This document shows positions 55,959 through 64,000 of a stretch of 64,000 bases of DNA, piece after piece (position 1 is the stretch's first letter; every line of letters starts with the position of its first letter). The DNA is from Cordilura impudica (lineage: Eukaryota; Arthropoda; Insecta; Diptera; Scathophagidae): assembly GCA_963682025.1 (NCBI GenBank), contig CAVMKG010000196.1:10001-74000 (forward strand), written 5' to 3'. Both the position numbers and the translations under genes were made by a program. Under the pieces are notes generated by a model, which made no database searches, was not told the DNA's origin, and saw nothing but the letters and a program-made list of their open reading frames with translations.

Positions 55959-58260
55959 AAAATATTGCCACATTTGGAATAGAGAATAAAATTTTTTTTT
56001 ACATATTCAAAGGGCGTGTTCACTGTTAGATTTTGTGGTAACACAAAATAACACAATACAATACAAAATCTATCATCTACAGTGATGCCAACTTTTGATT
56101 TTGAATTAATTATGTTAATAAAATATATTTTCATACATTGACTCCAAATACTACTAGGTATCTGGGAATTATTATCGAACTTAAATTTTTTGGGTTTTAC
56201 TTTGCATACCATGAACTCGGTAACTCTATTTTGGAAACACAACAAAAAGTTACTATGTCAAACTTATGGTCATATTTGCAAAAGAATAATAGAAAAACGT
56301 ATGAAATAAAAGACCAGCCCTGTATATACTTTGTGTTTGATATCTAATTGATAATGTTGACATTCATGTGAAAATAGAAATAACTATTGCAAAGCTAATT
56401 AGAACAAAATTGTGACGCCATCTACTGCATGCAGTGAAGGCCAAAGAGTAAAAGTAAGTAACAATTTCGTTCAGTCTTATGAAAGCTTTGGAACAGAGTA
56501 GGTCTGTGTCGCACTGCCTTTTGAAATTCATATATATTTTTTTTAATAGCTACACAGAGAATATTTATTTAAAAGAAAACAAAAATGTTGAGAAAATTTT
56601 GGAGACTTGATAAACTAAATTACGCAAAGCAGTTGAATCTGCTATAAATTAAACATTTTCTATAAATTACATACGTCGCCTCCATTTGACAACATTATAG
56701 CTGTCTTTTATGATTTTTTTTTTTATTTTAAAAAATATCCAGTTACTGCAGGCTGGTAAGTTTTTTTAGTTTTCGGTAACATACCACTTATTGACCTTTG
56801 AAATTTCTTATCTTTTTAAGTTTTGATTTTTTTCGTTTTTTAAAGAAATGAATTACTTATTTGATTTAATAAACTTCAAACTTATGGATAAAAAAATGAA
56901 ATGTTTTTCATATTTTGTTGTACATTTTCAGAATGTAAGATTTAACATTTTAAAGCAACAAAATATATATAAAATTTTACCCTATTCTTCGTGAACTCAA
57001 CGATTTTCCCTTTTAGTCATTCATATAAATATTCATACAAAATTTACACAAACCCATTTAATATCGGCATTGTGTTACGTCCATGGATTTCGATCAGTGT
57101 AGTATAACTAACACATGCTCAAAAACACTACTACTAACTCATTTCTCTCGATGACCACCACTGATCTACTGTGGCATAGCAACACTGAGCAAAACGAAGT
57201 GACACTCTGTTTTTTAATACAAAAGAAATGTATTTTCCCTAAAAGAAAATATTGCAGAATTTTATATAAATAAAATAATATACCGATTTATTTCTAATAT
57301 GTGATTATTATGGATATACAATATAGAATATATGTATACTATATTTTTATTATTTGATATATGTATGTATGTATGTGTACATATCGCACCTGTACCTCTA
57401 AAGTGAGTAAACTCAAAATTTTTCAATTTTCACTTTTTGCAAGAACACGTAACAGTGGTCATATATATCCACTGTAAAAATCTTACATCGATTTTCTAGT
57501 CTTTCGCAAAAAGAAATACAGTTGTAACCCTCTTTGCGTTATAAGAGTAGCTTCTTTAGAATCTACTAAAAAGACACATTTTGAGTTGCACCCAAAAAAC
57601 TTGTTATTTTTGATGATTACTGAAAAATTGCAAAAACAACTGCTGTTGTATACTTATTATTCGCAATTCTTTACAACGAAACAACTGTTTTTAAATTTTA
57701 TTTACTATAAAAAACCGTTTTCTGTCTCTACTGAAAATTTGTAAATTTTGAGTTGACTCACTTTAGAGGTACAGGTGCGATATGCAAATATTACACACAA
57801 AATATACAACACCAAAATACTACAAAATCAACATCAATGTGTTTTATATTACCTTCTTAACTAATAAATAAATAAATATTACTTCTTTTAATAATAAACA
57901 AAAACCATCTTTTATTTGATACGTTTTTACATTATTCTTTTACAAATATGACTATAAGTTTGGCATATTAACTTTTTGTTGTGTTTACAAAATAGGGTTA
58001 CCGAGTTCATCATATATGCACATTTTAGGAGAAATGGTACACATTTATTATTATTCTATAATTAACAAACTTCCGTTTTTATATGCGCATTTCAAGAAAT
58101 AAATCATAATAACACATTTAACAAGTTAAAACTTTAATTGTAATTTTATAGTAATCCAGTAAATTTGAATTGCATTTTTAACATGGTAACATGCATCGTT
58201 AGTGGCAGGCCTAGTTAACCACACGTAACAGTAACGTAACGTAACGTGTCAGCTGTTAAT
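55959..58260. repeat. Mosaic of Helentron-like repeat pieces
   Basis: 55,959-57,380 carries plus-strand pieces (taaaatattgcc, aactcggtaactctattttg, ctactgtggcatagcaacac). 57,930-58,260 carries minus-strand pieces (aactttttgttgtgtttaca, gggttaccgagttcatcata). There is no gene. The frames at 55,946-56,347 are shared repeat sequence. Confidence 0.55.
57385..57779 (+). mobile_element. TIR MITE (395 bp) with ATAT duplication
   Basis: CGCACCTGTACCTCTAAAGT then GAGT-AACTCAAAATTT at the left matches the inverse at the right end with one mismatch over about 36 bp. ATAT lies on both sides (57,381-57,384 and 57,780-57,783). The interior has no transposase. Confidence 0.8.
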
Positions 58261-58348
58261 TTGATACATGAAAAGCATTAGGACGTTCCGGTTACGTTCA
58301 GTAATGTTCGAAATGCTTTTCATGTACATGTATATTATATTATAATAT

Positions 58349-59893
58349 GTCAAGAATGATAGAATAAAGATAACGCCATACGAATGTTTTCCCGATAGCT
58401 GACGTCACGTGTCTGTTGCAAGGGTTACCAAGTCTGTTTCATGTGTGAAAATTAAAAAATCTTGTTTGTATTACGTGCTGTGATAATGCAGTTGTCTCTT
58501 TCTTTTTCGTGATGTCTTGTTTATGTTCCCCCATTCTCGTCTCCAATGCTCGGTTTGTCATTACCCTTACATTGTATTTCGTATACAATTTTGTTGGGTT
58601 GTTTTTGTCTATTGGAGCCTTAACATTGGAAAATAAAGTATTGAGAGTTGTATTTGGTTTGTACGCAAAATTTCTGTTATTCATTTCTATTGTTTTCATA
58701 TTTTTGTTGTCAGTTAGGCCTGGTATATATTTTAAACTGAAAAAACCTTTGTTAGTTTTATCAGCGTCAGGATTCTGTTTATCACAATTTTTCAGTTTTC
58801 TGCGTGTTTCATCTATTAATAAATTTATGAGTTTTAAGGGAAAGCTATTGTTTTTTAATGTATTACTGATCCTTTCAATGTTTTTTGTGTAAAATTTTTC
58901 ATCACTACTGTTTAAAACGCGAAAAATAAAGTTTTTAGCGGTGTTTATAATTTGGCTTTTTGGTTGAGTCGCATTAAAATTCATCAGTCGTCCCGAAGAG
59001 GCTTCTTTTGTGTACCAATTAAAAATAATGGTATTGTTTTCCCTACGGAGTTTTCTGTCTAAATACGCGATCCCTTTGTTTTCTTCTACCTCTACGTTGA
59101 ATTGTATTTTTGGGTGGTACCTATTAAAAGTTGTTAGGATATCGTTTATGTCTTCTTCGTAAGCAATGGCTATAATATCATCTACATATTTTGCTATGTA
59201 TTTTATATGAATATTTTTATTCCGTAGTTCCGCTAATGCGTCGTCCAGTAGACTATCGAGAATTATGTCAGCAATGGTGGGTGACAGGGGGTTGCCCATT
59301 GGCATTCCAAAAATTTGATTATATGTTTTGTTTTTATATATAAAATAATTGTTGTCTGTAAGACAGAACTGGAGGATTTTTAAAAATTTTGAACTTGGCA
59401 TTTTTGTGAATTTCTTAATTGTGTTCCATTTCCCCATTATGTATATTATCGCAATGTGTACCGGAATATTCGTGAAAAAAGATACAATGTCAAAGTACAT
59501 TAGAATCTCTTTGTCATTAAGTTTAACGTTTTTTAATCAATATCATTAATCATTAATTTAATTAACATCATTATAAAGCACGGAACAATGGCCTTTAAAA
59601 ATTTGTTAAAATATTATTTAGTATTTTAGTGAATTTAAAATAAATTAACAAATTTATAAAAATAAATTTTTTTTTCTAACAAATAATTTTAGGAGAAAAA
59701 TAATAAATTGTCCAACTGTTACAATGTTATTGTTTATGTATATAAATACACATAAACATAACAGCTTGACAGCTGAAAATTATTAGCCAATAGGAACACA
59801 GTTTGCGTGATGTCACGTGCCTGACCGGCATAGAAAATTTTAATAGTGTCCGCGGGATGGCGTAATCTTGTATTGTATCATTCTTGATAATAT
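58349..59893 (-). mobile_element. Penelope-like element bounded by inverted terminal sequences
   Basis: tcaagaatgatagaataaag at 58,349 and its relative tcaagaatgatacaatacaa, read on the other strand from 59,893, face each other. Both are followed by a-acgccat and later cacgtga-(c/a)tca(c)g. The coding remnant lies between them. Penelope elements often carry such terminal repeats in direct or inverted form; a MITE that received a Penelope insertion is the alternative. Confidence 0.55.
58439..59545 (-). pseudogene. Penelope-like reverse transcriptase with a broken GIY-YIG endonuclease
   Basis: From about 59,545 the minus strand reads NVKLNDKEIL and then the open 353 codons from 59,500. RT motifs are FDIVSFFTNIPV, GMPMGNPLSPTIADIILD and the catalytic KYVDDI (residues 104-109), with AYLDRKL as a later motif. 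The C-terminal endonuclease is damaged: a VYEIQCKGND start is visible only in another frame, the YIG segment is missing, and the main frame resumes at NRALETRMGEHKQDI and SQHVIQTR. The N-terminal part of the RT is absent. It is non-functional. Confidence 0.9.
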
Positions 59894-60204
59894 GTATGTA
59901 TATCATTTAGTGTTTTCGATATTTGCAAAACTTGCGATGTTACATGGTGTCTCGACTAGCTGTAATTCATGGCAATGTTCAAGTCAATGGCTAGTGGAGA
60001 CCGTTAATGTTCATGTCATGACTTAAAAATTCAATTTTTTGCCATGACAGAAATCCTGCCATAAACCCTGCCATTAATTTTAAGTTCCATTAGATTTTGA
60101 CGTTTAAGTATTTTAAAATGGCGCAACTTAAATTAAATAAAAGCCAAATTATTAATTTCATTAATATATATCGCGAATTTTTAAAAAGAAAAGCGATCGA
60201 TATA

Positions 60205-60445
60205 AAACTTGGTCGATAGACTTGCTGTGAAGAAAGATTAACTTTGACATAGTCACGCTAAGTCACGGAGAGATTACAACCCCACTTCCCTCATCGGATG
60301 GATCTGAAACTTTGTCTATAGGCTTGTTGTGGCCAAACATTAATTTTAAGATAGTCACACACAGTCACGCACAGTCACGGAGATATTCAAAACTCATATG
60401 CATAAGGAAAGAAAGAGTTAACATAAACTTTGTTTTTATGCGTTA
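60205..60445 (-). repeat. GTGACT minisatellite repeat, short copy
   Basis: The minus strand starts taacgcataaaaacaaag, then ttaactctttctttcc, then two units (cgtgactgtgtgtgac, aagtttcagatccatcc). It has replaced the right half of the GGTGTCTCG MITE at 59,945-60,190. Confidence 0.6.
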
Positions 60446-60449
60446 GATT

Positions 60450-61359
60450 ATTTATTTAGTTTGTATATGTATGTATATGTAAATATTACACACAAAAAAT
60501 ACAACATGAAAAGTTATTGTTGTGTTTTTCTTTAAATAAATTAATACATAAAATTTTTTTTTTGGTAAATTTACATTGTTTTCTTTTATTAACAACTAGG
60601 TAGTTTAGCAATATTTGCTTTAGATGTTGGTGAATTTTTACTCCCTTTATATTAACTGTATTGTCTGCTTGTCGACAAAATTTTGGATTGATTTTTAGCC
60701 CCTTTTGCTTGACCCAATCGATTTGAAACTTTACAGGCAAGCTTGTGGCGATGACAAAAATTATCTAACAACTTTTTTAAGTGATGCCAAAACAATGGAG
60801 ACTTTTAAAATTTTCTACCATAATTGATAAAAAAAAAGTTCAAAGAAAGGGAGTATAATAAAAACTTGTTTTTTTGGTTAGTTTTTATTATATTATTACC
60901 ACAACGACCACAAAAACAAAAAATCCAGCTATGACAAAAATACAACATTTAGAATAACAACATGAACAATACAGAAACATATATTTTTAATTTTTTTAAA
61001 TTTTTCAGTGATTTCTCGGGACCTATTAAATCGATTTTAATGATTTTTCAAACGGAAACATTCTCATTATGTTAGTGAATCCCCCATTTATCCTATTGGG
61101 GGCGGGATAATGACAAGAACAACATAGACAAATCCTATTTTTCAAGACTTTTTTACGTTCTTTGGACGATTTTAAATAGCAAACTTCTCTGGATGTTAAT
61201 GAATCATTTTTTATGGAAACGAGCAACCTAGCTGCCCGATTAAAGTCGTCACCGTGACTTTCACAGACGGACATCGCTACATCAGAATTTTTTTTCTAAT
61301 TATTACAAACGGCATAGCATACTTATTTATACCCTCTGCACACTGGGGTGGAGGGTATA
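60450..61359 (+). repeat. DINE/Helentron-like element, 3' portion
   Basis: It is parallel to 23,840-25,440: tattacacacaaaaaataca, ggtaaatttacattgttttc (empty site for the MITE at 23,952), gtctgcttgtcgacaaaatt, and the final hairpin taccctctgcacactggggt...gagggtata. It is non-coding. Confidence 0.75.
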
Positions 61360-61964
61360 AAAACATTATAAATCCAATTATAATTGGATCTTAATATCAG
61401 ATTTGGTAATACACAACAATTTTTAGATGACCTTTAAAACTGGCCTGCCAGTGAAAAAGTACAAATATTCTTTTGTAAATGGCATGTAACTAACGGATGT
61501 ACTGTATAATAGATGAAGAAGGAAACATAACATTTATTAGGTGCATCAGTAAATGATATATGCGCAGTTTCACACGAAATACTGATATATATAGAAAGTT
61601 TTAAAGTTGATGTAAAGACGTGGTTTGACCACGTCCCAATCATATTAACCTTAAATGTAATGGTAAATAATGATACTAACAATATAATGAAGTTACTACC
61701 CAAGCTTAAAGGGGATGAAAATAAAGTCGAAGTTTATAAAGAAAATTTCAAAATGAATGTAGTTTAACGGATTTTTCGGATTATTATAGAACGATCAAAT
61801 CCTCCTCATCAGAAATTTTCAAAACCAATCAAAATAGAAAACAGGTGGTTTAACTTTAGATGTCATAACGCCCGTGAAAAATCTTTCAGTGCCCTCAACA
61901 GATTTAGGCAGAATTCGACATCCAGAGTAAACTAAAATATCTGGAAGCGAAACGAATATATAAA
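61360..61964. other. Unassigned AT-rich spacer
   Basis: Nothing recognisable. Two short minus-strand frames overlap it (61,434-61,703 and 61,819-62,058); they show no motif, and the second is antisense to the LINE fragment. Confidence 0.4.
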
Positions 61965-62490
61965 GTAATATGGAAAATGGAATACAACTCCCAGGAGCTT
62001 CAAAGTCTATTTTGGAGCTATTGGACCGTGTGCAAAGGAGGGTGTTGATGCTTATCAATGACAGTAGGGTATCTAACTCTATTGACTCATTGGAACATCG
62101 TCCGAATGTGGGTTGTGTATCACTGTTCTATAGATACTACCATGGGAAATGTTCTTCTGAGATTAGCGAACTTATTCCAAGTGCCTGAGTTTCGATTCGC
62201 TCTACCCGCTTCTCTAGTAGATCACATCCGTTTCTAGTCTATTGTCCATTTGACCGCACAACGCATTACAGAGAGAATTTGTTTATCAGTCGAACTAGCC
62301 GTATGTGGAATATACTCCCCGCAGAGGTCTTTCCTGACAGTTATAATCTAATAAAATTTAAGTAAAATATCCACAAATACTACTCCCTCTTTACTCCTTC
62401 CCATAACCTATTTTTCTGAGATCAACACAATGCACTGCATCTGTAGGGGCATCCGCTGAGTGTTGGTTAATAAATAAAAAATAAAAAAAT
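61965..62490 (+). pseudogene. 5'-truncated LINE, C-terminus of ORF2
   Basis: The open stretch LPGASKSILELLDRVQRRVL then DSRVSNSIDSLEHRPNVGCV and SLFYRYYHGKCSSEISELIP is the typical ORF2 tail of insect LINEs. A frameshift at about 62,188 moves it to STRFSSRSHPFLVYCPFDRT, then THYRENLFISRTSRMWNILP and AEVFPDSYN. The 3' UTR ends gagtgttggttaataaataa and an A-rich tail. RT is absent because of 5' truncation. Confidence 0.8.
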
Positions 62491-62499
62491 ATGTGAAGA

Positions 62500-64000
62500 C
62501 TGTAAATCATTGTATTTTAAAAATAAATATGATTAATAATAGTAACATATGGTTAATAATAGTAAAGAATGGTGGAATATATTTATTAAATTAAAGCAAA
62601 TAGACAGACAAGAATGTCCTGATATCACAGCCGTCGAATTGAAGCACTATTTTTGTGAATTGCTCAACCCTCCAGGAATTTCAAACGACATAATATATGC
62701 ACCAATTTACTACTCAGACAATGATCTGGACAGCCTTATAACACTACAAGAAATAAAACAGGTTTTAGCTAAATCGAAATATAAAAAAGCACCAGGTGAA
62801 GATATGGTAGCTTACGAGTTCCTAAAAAATGCAACAGACAGTTTTATAAAAGAAATGGCCAAATCATTTCTTTTATAAATTTGGTAGCTAAAATAATGAT
62901 GGGCATCCTAAATAATAGAATTCAAGTGTGGCTGGAGCGTAAAGTGTTTTCAGAAAGGATACTCTACATCAGATAATATTTATAATCTTGCATCAATAGC
63001 ACACATAAAATTTAATGAAAAATGAAAACTATGTGCATTTTTTGTCGACTTTAAGGCTGCCTTCGATAAAATTTTGAGAATATCCCTCATCCATAAATTG
63101 AAAAATATTGGCTTATCTACAAAAATAGTTAACATGATTGAAAGTATATATAGTAAAACTGATTTTCGTGTATGGACTGGAAAACAATTGTCGGAAATAT
63201 TTGATACCGCATCAGGTGTAAAGGAGGGATGTCTATTATCACCTACACTGTTTTCAATATATTTAAATGATCTGCATGATTTTCTAAATGGAGGAGTAAA
63301 AATATGTAATATGAATGTGAGACTACTATTGTATGCTGACGATATAGTTATTTTTGCAGATAATATTACAACTATGCAAGAAATTATTTTTAAAATACTG
63401 CAATTTATGGAAACTTGAAGTCAATTGAAATAAGTCAGAAAAGGTAGTGCTCCGTAAAGGAGGTCGATTGGCAGAACATGAAAAATAAATTTATATTTAG
63501 TGGTGAGCCTATAAAAATAGCTTCAGAATGTACCTGTTTGGGAGTTACTCTTACACCAAAAATGTCATTCAGCAAACACCTAGAGAAAAACAATATAAAC
63601 GCGACTTGGGACAGTTTTCTAGGAAAAAAGGAGATTTCATTGAAAGCGAAGTGGAACCTTTTTCAATATGTGACCAGAGCAATTCATACATATGGTGGAC
63701 AGGTTTGGGGATTTACGCTCATTGAAGAATTAGATAAGCTTCAAGGTTTTAAAATTACCCATGTTTACATCTATGTACCTATTAATGATAGAAACTGGAA
63801 TAGAAAATAATCACACATACACTTTGGATCTACATCTTAGAAATACATATAATAAAAATTCTTTTTCAATACAACTATCGCCGTAGCCGAATTATATTAC
63901 ATAAATATTGATACAAAACAAACTGTTTTGGTTTGTTCACATCGACGAATTATGCAGAGAGTGAAATACAATCAGGTTTTCAAAATTTATCTATAGAGAA
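62500..64000 (+). pseudogene. Second LINE: reverse transcriptase remnant running off the window
   Basis: Pieces in several frames: EIKQVLAKSKYKKAPGEDMV then AYEFLKNA (62,750-62,830); FFVDFKAAFDK (63,040); SGVKEGCLLSPTLFSIYLND and LLLYADDIVIFAD, with the catalytic YADD, in the 63,074-63,418 frame; CTCLGVTLTPKMSFSKHLEK in the 63,478-63,810 frame; and TGIENNHTYTLDLHLRNTY after 63,790. Multiple stops and shifts show it is dead. The motif set differs from the LINE at 43-45 kb. The 3' end lies outside the window. Confidence 0.85.

Noticed and set aside
58509..58892. 127-codon plus-strand frame resembling a membrane protein
   Set aside because: It is antisense to the Penelope-like RT; the hydrophobic run is the complement of Lys/Asn-rich coding sequence.
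1..64000. tRNA, rRNA, bacterial operons or riboswitches
   Set aside because: No cloverleaf-like or conserved ribosomal sequence was noticed, and the introns, polyadenylation signals and transposon families show a nuclear eukaryotic origin.

Overview
This window is eukaryotic, strongly AT-rich, transposon-dense DNA. It is most likely intergenic or heterochromatic sequence of a brachyceran fly, possibly a calyptrate. The evidence is many copies of a DINE-1/INE-1-like (Helentron-type) repeat carrying the fly-typical motif GATATAGCGATGTCCGTCTG and a TATACCC...GGGTATA hairpin, together with Transib, Penelope, insect LINE and gypsy-type remnants. I found no intact ordinary host gene, tRNA, rRNA or CRISPR array. 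Nearly everything that can be named is a mobile element or its debris.

Layout. 1-5 kb holds a repeat family with an internal 141-bp tandem array, plus DINE-like and GTGACT-type repeats. 5.0-6.85 kb is one long array of the heptamer AAAAATT. 7.03-10.88 kb is a complete Transib DNA transposon with target duplications, terminal repeats and an intact transposase. 11-21 kb holds LTR-type debris, a TTAA-flanked piggyBac-type MITE, a 668-bp tandem duplication, a second DINE-like subfamily and a dead Transib fragment. 21.2-25.4 kb is a 4.2-kb non-coding Helentron-like element carrying its own MITE. 25.9-27.3 and 35.2-36.9 kb are two inverted copies of a CCCTACAAGAA-ended transposon that has captured exons and introns resembling the host gene VAC14. 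30-34 kb holds gag-protease debris bracketed by 0.8-kb direct repeats. 38.6-40.6 kb is a TIR transposon with decayed, internally deleted transposase remnants. 43.1-55.9 kb is a nested stack: a Helentron-like element is interrupted by a LINE, which is interrupted by a CACTA/EnSpm transposon, which carries a foldback MITE in an intron. 56-61 kb is Helentron-like mosaic with a Penelope-like element. 62-64 kb holds two dead LINE fragments.

Two elements look potentially functional. The Transib has all three DDE residues, CACTGTG/CACAGTG ends and CGCCG duplications. The EnSpm element (45,785-52,606) has a four-exon SAM-domain gene ending 14 nt before an intact 800-codon transposase gene, 14-bp perfect terminal repeats and a TA duplication. 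Removing it in silico rejoins the interrupted LINE reading frame, which confirms its ends. The most novel-looking signal is the VAC14 capture. All assignments are by eye from motifs and internal comparison of copies; no database search was run.
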